Assembly (NCBI GenBank): GCA_016790965.1
Contig: JAEUNZ010000012.1
Location: forward strand, 89,910-153,909
Reading direction: 5' to 3'
DNA: 64,000 nt
Source of the DNA: SSSZ01 sp016790965
GTDB taxonomy: Bacteria > Pseudomonadota > Gammaproteobacteria > Burkholderiales > Rhodocyclaceae
Shown: positions 17,482 to 25,475 of the stretch, in pieces
Numbering within the stretch: the first letter of the stretch is position 1
How the letters are laid out: each line of letters opens with the position of its first letter
Translations under genes and position numbers: made by a program
Notes under the pieces: model-generated
What the model saw: the letters and a program-made list of their open reading frames with translations, nothing else
Databases searched by the model: none
Told to the model about the DNA's origin: nothing

Positions 17482-17733
17482 TCAGCCCCCGGCGACGGGA
17501 GGCCAGACGGCGAGAACCTCGCCGTCCTTGAGGACTCGCCCGGCGCGGTCGTCTGGGGCCACGTAGGCGCCGTCGATCAGAACCAGATGGGTGAGCTTCG
17601 CCGGCAGGGCAAAACTGTCCAGGGCCTGCTGGACAGTACTGCCCTCGGCGATGTCGATCTCGGCCTTGTTCCCCACCCGCGGGGCGGGCAGGTAATCGGT
17701 CAGGGTCGCGTAGAGCTTCAGCGTGATGCGCAT
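17482..17733 (-). CDS. MoaD/ThiS-like ubiquitin-fold sulfur carrier
   Basis: An 83-residue beta-grasp protein, MRITLKLYATLTDYLP onward, ending in VWPPVAGG. The C-terminal Gly-Gly is the site adenylated and thiocarboxylated in MoaD and ThiS. Placement directly after aorC indicates a dedicated MoaD-type carrier for building or modifying the tungsten-pterin cofactor, as in the Aromatoleum aor cluster. A GTG at 17751 in the same frame would overlap the aorC end. ATG 17733 is preferred, though neither start has a strong ribosome site. Confidence 0.8.
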   Translation of the reverse strand: MRITLKLYATLTDYLPAPRVGNKAEIDIAEGSTVQQALDSFALPAKLTHLVLIDGAYVAPDDRAGRVLKDGEVLAVWPPVAGG

Positions 17734-17743
17734 GAGGACGGAA

Positions 17744-19012
17744 TCAGGCACTCACCATGTCGGCCCGGGCGTTCTGATGGATGCCGAGATAGGCTTCCAT
17801 GAAGCGGGTCGGGGAGTGTTTCAGAACGTCCTTCCAGTGACCGAGCTTGGTGCGCGACTGGATGAGTCCCCGCAGACAGCCCACATGCTGGGTGATGCCT
17901 ACGCTGGTGGCGCCCACCAGTACATCGTCCTTGAACTGAAGGCTGATGTACTGGGAATGCTCCTCGTCGCAGTGCTCGACGCTGTCACCGCCCTCCATGC
18001 CCCACCACTGCCCGAAGGAGGTGGAAATGAGCCCCAGGGTAGCCAGCACGTTGATGGGCAGCACGCCGGGCAGCAGCGCGTTGCCTCCGGCCATATTGAC
18101 CGCCGCGACGCGGGCCTGATCGGCCGCGTTGGGCTGGATGGCGGAGACCAGAGGCTCGCCGGAGAAGAAGTCGCGGCCTTCTGCCACGTCGCCGGCGGCG
18201 AAGACGCCCTCGACATTGGTGCGCATTCCGTCGTCGACCCGGATGCCACGGCCCTGCTGAATCTTGGTGCCCTGCAGGAAATCGAGGTTGGGGATCACGC
18301 CGGCGGCAACGATGACCACGTCGCAGGGCAGGACTTCGCCGGTGGTGAGGGTCACCGCCAGGGGGGCGTCGCCAGTCCCGTCGTCGATACTCTTGACGCC
18401 GGCGGAGGTCCGTACGCGGATGCCCTTCTTCTCGACCCACTTCGAAATCATGTTGCCAGCCTTGGCGGTCATCATGCGGGGAACCATGCGGTCGCCCATT
18501 TCGACGATGGTGAGCTCGACGCCGCGGGCGGCCAGGGCTTCCATGATGATGCAGCCGATGAAGCCGGCCCCGAGTTGCAGGACGCGGCTGCCCGGTTTGG
18601 TCAGGGCCGCGATGGCGCGGGCGTCGGTCATGGTCCAGCAGTTCTGGACCTGAGGCCGGTTGATGCCCGGGATGGGCGGCTGGAAGGGGCGCGAACCGGT
18701 GGCGATGAGGAGCCGATCATAGGTTTCGCTGGTGCCGTCCGCGTAATGCACGGTGCGGGCGTCGGTATCGAGGCGCACGACCTTGCCGGCGCGCTCGGTG
18801 ATGCCGAGGCTGGCGAAATGGTCGGAACTCTTGCGCAAGTACATGCCTGGCTCGCCGATATTGCCTTCCAGGTAGTAGGGGATGGCCATGCGGGAATAGG
18901 GTGGCAGGCCTTCACTTCCCACCATGACGATTTCGCCGGCCTTGTCGGTGCGGCGCAGGGTTTCGGCGGCGACCACGCCGGCCGGCCCGTTCCCGAGAAT
19001 GAGATATTTCAT
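17744..19012 (-). CDS. aorC: AOR flavin subunit, NAD(P)-linked FAD oxidoreductase
   Basis: A 422-residue pyridine nucleotide-disulfide oxidoreductase-type protein. The FAD fold starts at residue 1 with LGNGPAGVVAAE, the NAD fold has LGAGFIGCIIME, and FAAGDVAEG marks the second FAD contact. In the Aromatoleum enzyme the equivalent subunit carries FAD and exchanges electrons with NAD. No redox-active CxxC pair is seen, so it belongs to the NADH-acceptor reductase group. It lies 107 bases downstream of aorB. Confidence 0.85.
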   Translation of the reverse strand: MKYLILGNGPAGVVAAETLRRTDKAGEIVMVGSEGLPPYSRMAIPYYLEGNIGEPGMYLRKSSDHFASLGITERAGKVVRLDTDARTVHYADGTSETYDRLLIATGSRPFQPPIPGINRPQVQNCWTMTDARAIAALTKPGSRVLQLGAGFIGCIIMEALAARGVELTIVEMGDRMVPRMMTAKAGNMISKWVEKKGIRVRTSAGVKSIDDGTGDAPLAVTLTTGEVLPCDVVIVAAGVIPNLDFLQGTKIQQGRGIRVDDGMRTNVEGVFAAGDVAEGRDFFSGEPLVSAIQPNAADQARVAAVNMAGGNALLPGVLPINVLATLGLISTSFGQWWGMEGGDSVEHCDEEHSQYISLQFKDDVLVGATSVGITQHVGCLRGLIQSRTKLGHWKDVLKHSPTRFMEAYLGIHQNARADMVSA

Positions 19013-19119
19013 TGTTGTCCTCGCTCGACTTCAAGACGAGGACGCCCGCCTCGCGGCGGGCGTCCCGATGGCCCGATCCGCTGCCAGCATAGCGCAAGCG
19101 GAGGCGGGCGGGGTTGGCG

Positions 19120-20967
19120 TTACAGGCCGAGTCGCGCCCGGGTTTCAGCGGTGGGCACACCCTCGGCGTCCCAACCACGCACCTGGTAGTACAGGGGCAA
19201 CATCTTGTCGATGCCGCTGACCACACCCTTGGCCGGACCCGTCTTGCACGGCTCGGTCTTGAGCCGCTTCGGCAGGTCGTCATCCTTCCTCGTGAAACCG
19301 GCCTTGAGGTTGTACAGGCGCTCGAGATTGTAGATGCGCTCGCCCATGAGGGTCATCTTCTCCATGGACCAGTCGCCTTCGCAGGCGGCCTGGACCTGGG
19401 GCTGCACGTCGGCCACCGACCAGGCGAAGGAGGTGAAGAGGCAGACGCCGGCCGCGTCGAACACCGTGGTGGCGTCCTGGAAGGCCTTGACCAGTTCGGG
19501 CTTGCCTTCGGTGGCGGTGGGCTCGGTCTTGACCGGAATGCCCAGCACTTCGGAAGCCACGGTGTAGCCCCGCACATGGCAGGCCCCGCGATTGGAGGTG
19601 GCGTAATTGAGACCGATGCCCTGGATGCCGCGACCGTCGTAGGCGGGGAATTCCAGGCCCTTGACGCTCATGGTCAGGTCGGGATGGCCGTACTTGGCGG
19701 TCAGTCGCTTGGAGCCCTGGCCGAGAATTTTGCCGAAGCCTTCGCCGCGGGCGGTGATTTCGGCCAGGTAAGCCAGGGCCTTGGCGGAGCCGAAGGGTGA
19801 ATCCATCCCCAACTCTTCCTTGGTGATGACGCCCATTTCGTAGAGTTCCATGACCGCACCGACGGTGGCACCGAAGGTGATGGGGTCCATGCCGTCTTCG
19901 TTGCACAGCATGTTGGCGTACTGGAGCGCTTCCAGATCGCCGACGCCATTGGCGGCGCCCAGGGCCCAGGCAGCTTCATACTCCAGACCGCCCGAGGCGC
20001 CCCAGTACTGCGGCTTGTTCTCGACGGTGAAGTGCCCCTTGTCCATCTGCGACACGCGGCCGCAGGCAATTGTGCAGCCGAAACAGGCCTGGTTGGTGAC
20101 CAGATGCTTTTTACCGTCGGTGGGACGCACTTCGTGCATGGCTTCGGCGGAAATCTTGGAGGCTTCCTCGAATTGCACGTCGCGGTGGTTGCGGGTGGGC
20201 AGGGCGCCGATTTCGTTGATCACGTTCATCAACACCTGGGTGCCGTAGGTGGGCAGGCCCTGGCCGGTGACGGCGTTGTCCTTGAGCACTTTCTTGGCGG
20301 CATCGGAGGCCTGCTTGAATTCACCGTAGTTCTTGATGCCGGAAACCCCCTTGGTGCCGCGCAGGGCGACGGCCTTGAGGTTCTTGGAGCCCATCACCGC
20401 GCCGACGCCGGAGCGGCCGGCGGCCCGGTGCAGGTCGTTGACGATGCAGGAGAAGAGCACCAAGTTCTCACCGGCACGGCCGATGGACGACACGCGGATC
20501 TGCGGATCCTGGTGGGCCGTCTTGATCATCTCTTCGGTTTCCCAGCAAGTCTTGCCCCACAGGTGGGAGGCGTCGCGCAGTTCGGCGGTGTCGTTCTCGA
20601 CGTAAAGATAGACAGGCTTGGGGGACTTGCCTTCAAAAATGATCATGTCCCAGCCGGCGAACTTCATTTCGGCGCCGAAGAAGCCACCGGAATTGGAGCA
20701 GGCGATGGCGTTGGTCAGCGGACCCTTGGTGATGACCGTGTAGCGGCCGCCGGTGGAGGCCATGGTGCCGGTAAGGGGGCCGGTGGCCATGATCATCTTG
20801 TTCTCGGGGGAGAGGGGATCGACCTTGGGGTCGGTTTCCTCGTACAGATACTTGGTGCCCAGGCCCCGGGAGCCAAGGTACTCGTCGGCCCACTTCATGT
20901 TCAGGGGTTCGGGGGTGCAGGTGCCCGCGGTCAGGTTCACGCGGAGGATTTTTCTGTTCCAGCTCAT
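19120..20967 (-). CDS. aorB: Tungsten-containing aldehyde:ferredoxin oxidoreductase, catalytic subunit
   Basis: Oxidises aldehydes to carboxylic acids with a tungsten bis-pterin and one [4Fe-4S] cluster. The 615-residue length matches the AOR family. Cluster ligands are visible as CFGCTIAC (C295, C298, C302) and C509 in DAAGVCLF, the same spacing pattern as Pyrococcus AOR. The N-terminus has the AOR signature GRYTVITKGPLTNAI. The start at 20967 is preceded by AAGGAG; a longer frame upstream overlaps aorA and is a shadow. It sits 11 bases after aorA. Confidence 0.93.
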   Translation of the reverse strand: MSWNRKILRVNLTAGTCTPEPLNMKWADEYLGSRGLGTKYLYEETDPKVDPLSPENKMIMATGPLTGTMASTGGRYTVITKGPLTNAIACSNSGGFFGAEMKFAGWDMIIFEGKSPKPVYLYVENDTAELRDASHLWGKTCWETEEMIKTAHQDPQIRVSSIGRAGENLVLFSCIVNDLHRAAGRSGVGAVMGSKNLKAVALRGTKGVSGIKNYGEFKQASDAAKKVLKDNAVTGQGLPTYGTQVLMNVINEIGALPTRNHRDVQFEEASKISAEAMHEVRPTDGKKHLVTNQACFGCTIACGRVSQMDKGHFTVENKPQYWGASGGLEYEAAWALGAANGVGDLEALQYANMLCNEDGMDPITFGATVGAVMELYEMGVITKEELGMDSPFGSAKALAYLAEITARGEGFGKILGQGSKRLTAKYGHPDLTMSVKGLEFPAYDGRGIQGIGLNYATSNRGACHVRGYTVASEVLGIPVKTEPTATEGKPELVKAFQDATTVFDAAGVCLFTSFAWSVADVQPQVQAACEGDWSMEKMTLMGERIYNLERLYNLKAGFTRKDDDLPKRLKTEPCKTGPAKGVVSGIDKMLPLYYQVRGWDAEGVPTAETRARLGL

Positions 20968-20978
20968 GCTTGTTCTCC

Positions 20979-21452
20979 TTAGGCAGCGGCGGCGGGAAGG
21001 GACTTGGCAGCCCAGGCGCGCATGCGGTCGAGGCCAGTGCCTTCCGAGTCGATATAGGTGATGGCGCCGGTGGGGCAGGCCTTGGCGCACTCGGGGTCGC
21101 CGCCGCACAGATCGCACTTGTGGACCTTGCCGACGTCAGCCATGTAGTTGATGGTGCCGAAGGGGCAGGAAATGGTGCACACCTTGCAGCCGACGCAGGT
21201 CGCTTCCTTGACAATCTTGGCGCCGGTGGCCGAATCGATGACGATGGCCTCGACCGGGCACGAGTGCATACACCAGGCGTCGGAGCACTGGGTGCAGGTG
21301 TAGGGCACCTTGCGGCCCTCGTGCTCGAAATTGAAAACCTTGATGCGGGACTTTGCGGGATTGACGATCCCCGTGTGCTCAAATGAGCAGGCCATCTCGC
21401 ACTGCAGACACCCCGTGCATTTGACGGGGTCGATGTGAAGCGACTTTTGCAT
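20979..21452 (-). CDS. aorA: AOR electron-transfer subunit with four [4Fe-4S] clusters
   Basis: A 157-residue polyferredoxin with 16 cysteines in four sets (C12/15/18/22, C53/56/61/65, C86/89/92/96, C113/116/122/126), enough for four [4Fe-4S] clusters. It is the first gene of the operon, with GGAGACGTC just before the ATG. In Aromatoleum aromaticum the homologous small subunit polymerises into a filament decorated by the W- and FAD-subunits. The same architecture is likely here but cannot be read from sequence. Confidence 0.9.
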   Translation of the reverse strand: MQKSLHIDPVKCTGCLQCEMACSFEHTGIVNPAKSRIKVFNFEHEGRKVPYTCTQCSDAWCMHSCPVEAIVIDSATGAKIVKEATCVGCKVCTISCPFGTINYMADVGKVHKCDLCGGDPECAKACPTGAITYIDSEGTGLDRMRAWAAKSLPAAAA

Positions 21453-21546
21453 GACGTCTCCTCGACAGTATTGTTCGGAACGCTGATGAGAAACCGCGGG
21501 AGACGGGTCACGGAGAACGCGGCCGCGGTTTGGGACAAATCAGGGG

Positions 21547-21562
21547 TGCAAAAATTATGCCC
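21547..21562 (-). promoter_or_regulatory. aorA: Candidate sigma-54 (-24/-12) promoter for the aor operon
   Basis: On the minus strand the bases read GGGCATAATTTTTGCA. They match the RpoN consensus TGGCACG-N4-TTGCA at the invariant GG and GC (ten bases apart), the adjacent CA and the full TTGCA. Transcription would begin near 21535, leaving an 80-base leader before aorA. A chance match cannot be excluded without an experiment. Confidence 0.45.
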
Positions 21563-21651
21563 CAAATTTGCCGGTGCAAGCGAACTATCGCTCCTTTTCT
21601 TGCAATTTGCGCTCAGGTGCAGTTTTTCCCCCATTAGAACGGCAGCGGCAG

Positions 21652-21683
21652 GGGTTGAGCGCTGCGAGCAGAATGCTCAACCC
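21652..21683. promoter_or_regulatory. Inverted repeat, candidate enhancer or activator site upstream of aorA
   Basis: GGGTTGAGC (21652-21660) and GCTCAACCC (21675-21683) form a perfect 9-base inverted repeat with a 14-base centre. It lies about 90 bases upstream of the candidate sigma-54 promoter, a usual distance for bacterial enhancer-binding proteins. A second smaller dyad, CTAATC-ccat-GATTAG, lies at 21723-21738. The rest of the 400-base gap 21453-21852 shows no gene. Confidence 0.4.
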
Positions 21684-21852
21684 TGGAGCATCTGTCAAAT
21701 TTCGCAGCAACCCTGGCAGTGCCTAATCCCATGATTAGATCAGGGTTTCAAGTCGTCTTTTCTAAACACCTTGCGCCTTGGTCGCGACAACCCATGCATA
21801 TAAGTGCATAGGCGGCGGCATTTTTCGGTCCTGGTCCCCGTTCAGCCGCGAA

Positions 21853-22341
21853 TTACCCCAGCAGCGCTTTCAGTGCCGCGACAACCAGCAAGGTATATCC
21901 TGCCGCCACGGCATCGTCGGCCATAACGCCGAAACCGTTCTTGACGTGCTGATCGAAGTACCTGGCCGGCTGGGGCTTGACGATGTCGAAGAAGCGAAAG
22001 AGGGCGAAGGCGACTGCCTGCCACAGTATCCCGGTCGGCGTCAGCAGCAGCACGATCCAGAAGGGAACGATCTCATCCCACACGATGCTGCCGTGGTCGG
22101 GATCGCCCAGGCTGCGGCCGGCAGTGTCGATGGCCCAGAAACCGACTACGTAGGCGAGCACGAAGGCGATTCCCAACTGCACTTCGCTGCAATAGGGGCG
22201 AAAGAGGACGAAACTGAGCCAGGCGAAGAGCGTTCCGACAGTGCCGGGCGCCCACTGGGAGAGGCCGCTGCCGCAGCCGCAGGCGATGAAGTGGGCCGGG
22301 TGGGCGAAGAGGAAGCGCAGGCTGGGCGGGGTGTCGGCCAT
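21853..22341 (-). CDS. pgpA: Phosphatidylglycerophosphatase A
   Basis: Membrane phosphatase of 162 residues that dephosphorylates phosphatidylglycerol phosphate. It shows the family motifs CGCGSGLSQWAPGTVGTL, VWDEIVPFW and a C-terminal FGVMADDAVA. It starts three bases after the thiL stop, the usual thiL-pgpA pair, and is the last gene of the riboflavin-nusB-thiL transcript unit. Confidence 0.93.
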   Translation of the reverse strand: MADTPPSLRFLFAHPAHFIACGCGSGLSQWAPGTVGTLFAWLSFVLFRPYCSEVQLGIAFVLAYVVGFWAIDTAGRSLGDPDHGSIVWDEIVPFWIVLLLTPTGILWQAVAFALFRFFDIVKPQPARYFDQHVKNGFGVMADDAVAAGYTLLVVAALKALLG

Positions 22342-22344
22342 ATC

Positions 22345-23316
22345 TCAGGCGCTCGGAAAGTGGTCGTAGCCCTGATGGTCAAAGGCGATGGGTTGACCAT
22401 CCGGGTCGAAGACGGTCACGCCGCCCGCCGGGCCGGCCTGCATTTCGCCGATGCACCACAGGGGCAGTTCCAGGTCGGCGGCGATCTTGCCAATGGCCAG
22501 TCTCTGGTCGGTCGGGGCGGTGAAGCACAGTTCGTAGTCGTCGCCCCCCGCCAGTTGAGCGTCCAGGGCCAGGGCCCGGGGGATGGCGTCTGGCGTCTGC
22601 CCCTTGGGCAGGTGGGGCAGCTGGACGAGGCGCACCGCGGCGGCCAGACCCGAACGCTCGGCAATATGGCGCAGATCGGCCAGGAGGCCGTCGGAAACAT
22701 CGATGGCGGCACTGGCGATGCCGCGCAGCGCCAGACCCAGGCTCACGCGGGGCTGGGGCTTTTCCAGGGCAGCGAGGCACAGCCGGCGCCAGGGCTCGGG
22801 GAGTTCCGCCTTGCCCTTCAGGTGGGCGAGGCCGAGGCCAGCCAGACCCGGCCGGCCGGAGACCCAGATGTCGTCGTGGAGGCGGGCGCCACCCCGGCGC
22901 AGGGCCTGGCAGGGAGGTACCTCGCCCAGGGCGGTGATGCAGAGACTGAGCGGGCCGCGGGTGGTGTCGCCGCCCACCACATCGACGCCGAAAGCCCTGG
23001 CACAGGCAAAGAAACCCTCGGCGAAGGCGGCGATCCAGGCCTCGTCGGCAGCGGGCAGGCTGCCGGCCAGGGTCGCCCAGCGCGGCAGGGCGCCCATGGC
23101 GGCCAAGTCGGAGACGTTGACCGCCAGAGCCTTCCAACCCAGGTTGCGGGGGTCGGTATCGGGGAAGAAATGGGTGCCGGCCACCAGCATGTCGGTTGTG
23201 ACGGCCAGTTCCATGCCCGGGGTCGGGGCCAGCAGGGCGCAGTCGTCACCGGGGCCGAGGACGGCCCCCGGCGTGGGCCGCGTGAAGTAGCGGTCGATGA
23301 GGGCGAATTCGGACAC
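22345..23316 (-). CDS. thiL: Thiamine-monophosphate kinase
   Basis: ATP-dependent kinase of 323 residues making thiamine diphosphate from thiamine monophosphate. N-terminal motifs are FALIDRYF and GPGDDCALL; VVGGDTTRG and AIDVSDGLLADL follow, all typical of ThiL. The likely start is GTG at 23316 with GGGGAC upstream. It follows nusB on the same strand after a 94-base gap occupied by repeat copy R2. Confidence 0.93.
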   Translation of the reverse strand: MSEFALIDRYFTRPTPGAVLGPGDDCALLAPTPGMELAVTTDMLVAGTHFFPDTDPRNLGWKALAVNVSDLAAMGALPRWATLAGSLPAADEAWIAAFAEGFFACARAFGVDVVGGDTTRGPLSLCITALGEVPPCQALRRGGARLHDDIWVSGRPGLAGLGLAHLKGKAELPEPWRRLCLAALEKPQPRVSLGLALRGIASAAIDVSDGLLADLRHIAERSGLAAAVRLVQLPHLPKGQTPDAIPRALALDAQLAGGDDYELCFTAPTDQRLAIGKIAADLELPLWCIGEMQAGPAGGVTVFDPDGQPIAFDHQGYDHFPSA

Positions 23317-23325
23317 GCCGTCCCC

Positions 23326-23414
23326 TTCAGTGCCTGGGGATTCCTGGGGCGCGCCCGAGCGGGCGCACTTGGGTCAGGTGAGCGGGGGCGAAGGGAATTT
23401 TCACGGGCGCTCAG
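23326..23414. repeat. Intergenic palindromic repeat, copy R2 (short form)
   Basis: Shares both ends with R1 (10095-10261): TTCAG-GCCTG followed by GGGGCGCGCCCGAGCGG on the left, and GAGCGGGGGCGAA with AATTTTCACGGGCGCTCAG on the right. The central hairpin of R1 is missing, so this copy is 89 bases long. Its right end overlaps and supplies the TGA stop of nusB (23411-23413), exactly as R1 does for the GGDEF-EAL gene. It lies inside a run of same-strand genes. Confidence 0.7.
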
Positions 23415-23890
23415 CGGCGAGGCTTCTTGGCTTCGATTTCGACCGTCCGCAGGTCGGCGGCCAGCTTGTCCAGAACTCCGTTCACGTACTTGTGGCCGTC
23501 GGTGCCGCCGAAGGCCTTGGCCAGTTCGATGGCCTCGTTGATGATGACGCGGTAGGGCGTTTCCGGGTGGTGATTCAGCTCGAAGGCGCCGATGAGCAGG
23601 ACCGAAGCCTCGACGGGGGAAAGCTCGTCGAAGCCGCGGTCGATGTGGGCGCCGATCTGGCCGGCTAGGGTTTCCCGCTGCGCGAGGACTCCCCGCACGA
23701 GTTTCTGGCAGAAAACCTTGTCGGCTCTCTCGAAGCCTTCGAGCTCCGGCAGATGGGCTTCGATAGCGGCTTCGTCCTGACCGCCGACCCGCCACTGGTA
23801 GAGGCCCTGCAGGGCGAATTCCCGTGCCCGGCGGCGGGCGGACTTGGCGGGCGCCTTGGCGGTGCCGGATTCCTGGGGCTTAGCGGTCAT
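23411..23890 (-). CDS. nusB: Transcription antitermination factor NusB
   Basis: RNA-binding factor of 159 residues acting with NusE/S10 in rRNA antitermination. It has the family pattern RRRAREFALQGLYQW, then SPVEASVLLIGAFEL and YRVIINEAIELAKAFGG. The first 11 bases overlap ribH, the common ribH-nusB arrangement. Its last codon lies in repeat R2. Confidence 0.94.
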   Translation of the reverse strand: MTAKPQESGTAKAPAKSARRRAREFALQGLYQWRVGGQDEAAIEAHLPELEGFERADKVFCQKLVRGVLAQRETLAGQIGAHIDRGFDELSPVEASVLLIGAFELNHHPETPYRVIINEAIELAKAFGGTDGHKYVNGVLDKLAADLRTVEIEAKKPRR

Positions 23891-24359
23891 CGGTGAGGGC
23901 TTTCAGAAGATTGGCCATCTCGACGGCGGCCTGGGCGCAATCACTGCCCTTGGGTTGCATGCGCGCCAGGGCCTGGTCGTCGTTTTCGCAGGTAAGAATG
24001 CCGTTGGCCACTGGTACGCCGGTGTCGAGTTGCACCTCCATCACCGCCCGGCAGGCGTCGTTGGACACCACCTCAAAGTGGTAGGTCTCGCCGCGAATGA
24101 CCGCCCCCAGGGCGATGAGGGCGTCGTATCTGCCGCTCTGGGCCATGGTCTGCAACACCAGAGGGATTTCCAGTGCACCCGGCACGGTGGCAATGGCCAT
24201 GTCGGTATCGGCCACCCCCAGGCGCTTCAACTCGGCCACGCAGGCCGAGAGCAGTCCCTCGCCCACGTCCTGATTGAAGCGGCTCATGCAGATGCCGACT
24301 TTGAGACCGGCGCCCTTGAGGTTGGTGTCGTATTCGTAGAGCTTGTCGAAGCGGGGCAT
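23880..24359 (-). CDS. ribH: 6,7-dimethyl-8-ribityllumazine synthase
   Basis: Penultimate enzyme of riboflavin synthesis, 159 residues. It condenses the pyrimidine intermediate with dihydroxybutanone phosphate. Motifs seen are ICMSRFNQDVGEGLL, VPGALEIPLV and IALGAVIRGETYHFEVV. The start at 24359 lies in a TAATG junction with ribBA, so translation is coupled. Confidence 0.95.
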   Translation of the reverse strand: MPRFDKLYEYDTNLKGAGLKVGICMSRFNQDVGEGLLSACVAELKRLGVADTDMAIATVPGALEIPLVLQTMAQSGRYDALIALGAVIRGETYHFEVVSNDACRAVMEVQLDTGVPVANGILTCENDDQALARMQPKGSDCAQAAVEMANLLKALTDDR

Positions 24360-25474
24360 TAGTTCAGTTCCGAGGGGCAGGTGACGAATCCTGTAACTTC
24401 GAGGTCGAAGCCGGTCATGGAGGGCATGCGGCGCGGGCTGGAGAGCAAGCGCATCTTGGTCACACCCAGGTCGCGCAGGATCTGGGCGCCGATGCCATAG
24501 GTGCGAGGATCCCACTTCGCCTGACCCTTGGGGGCGTTTCCGGTGAGGCGGCTGAGCAGGGCCTCGCCGTCTTCCGGTCGGTGCATGAGAACGATGACGC
24601 CATGGCCCCTTTGCGCCAGGGCGGCCTGGGCCTGGTCGATGGAAAAGGACTGTCGTTTGCTGCCCGGATCGAGGAAATCGAGGACCGACAGGGGCTCGTG
24701 CACCCGAACCAGGGTTTCCTCCCCGGCCGGGATGGTGCCTTTGACCAGGGCCAGATGGGTGGCGCCGGAGGCCCGGTCCACGTAGGCGTGGAGGACGAAT
24801 TCCCCATGGGGAGTCTGGATGGGCTTGGCCGTGACCCGCTCCACCAACTTCTCGGACGCAGCCCGATAGTGGATGAGGTCGGAAATGGTGCCGATCTTGA
24901 GGCCGTGCTGCCGGGCAAACTCCAGCAGTTCGGGCAGGCGCGCCATGGTGCCGTCGTCATTCATGATCTCGCAGATGACGGACGCCGGCTCCAGGCCTGC
25001 CAAACCGGCCAGGTCGCAGCCCGCCTCGGTATGGCCGGCACGCACCAGCACGCCGCCTTCCCGGGCGGTGATGGGAAAGACGTGGCCGGGCTGGACGATG
25101 TCGTCGGCGGTGGCGTTCTTGGCCACGGCCACCTGGATGGTACGGGCCCGGTCGGCGGCGGAAATGCCCGTGGTGACTCCCTCGGCGGCCTCGATGGACA
25201 CGGTGAAGGCGGTACCGTACACGGTGCCGTTGTTGCGCGCCATCTGGGTCAGGCCCAGTTTTTTGCAGCGGGCCAGGGTGAGGGTCAGGCAGATCAGTCC
25301 GCGGCCGAACTTGGCCATGAAATTGATCGCTTCCGGCGTGATGTGCTCGGCAGCCATGACCAGGTCGCCTTCGTTTTCGCGGTCTTCCTCGTCCACCAGG
25401 ACGACCATGCGGCCGGCCTTCAATTCGGCGACGATCTCGTCGGTGGTGGAGATGGCGGGGTGCATCGGAGCCAT
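24359..25474 (-). CDS. ribB: RibB with degenerate GTP cyclohydrolase II-like C-terminal domain
   Basis: The N-terminal 200 residues form 3,4-dihydroxy-2-butanone-4-phosphate synthase, with VDEEDRENEGDLVMAAE and RAGHTEAGCDLAGLAGL intact. The C-terminal half is placed like RibA but lacks the zinc ligand motif C-x10-C-x-C. The region VHEPLSVLDFLDPGSKR holds none of these cysteines. This protein is therefore predicted to provide only RibB activity (a RibBX-type fusion) of 371 residues. A true RibA must be elsewhere. It starts one base after the ribE stop. Confidence 0.9.
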   Translation of the reverse strand: MAPMHPAISTTDEIVAELKAGRMVVLVDEEDRENEGDLVMAAEHITPEAINFMAKFGRGLICLTLTLARCKKLGLTQMARNNGTVYGTAFTVSIEAAEGVTTGISAADRARTIQVAVAKNATADDIVQPGHVFPITAREGGVLVRAGHTEAGCDLAGLAGLEPASVICEIMNDDGTMARLPELLEFARQHGLKIGTISDLIHYRAASEKLVERVTAKPIQTPHGEFVLHAYVDRASGATHLALVKGTIPAGEETLVRVHEPLSVLDFLDPGSKRQSFSIDQAQAALAQRGHGVIVLMHRPEDGEALLSRLTGNAPKGQAKWDPRTYGIGAQILRDLGVTKMRLLSSPRRMPSMTGFDLEVTGFVTCPSELN

Positions 25475-25475
25475 G

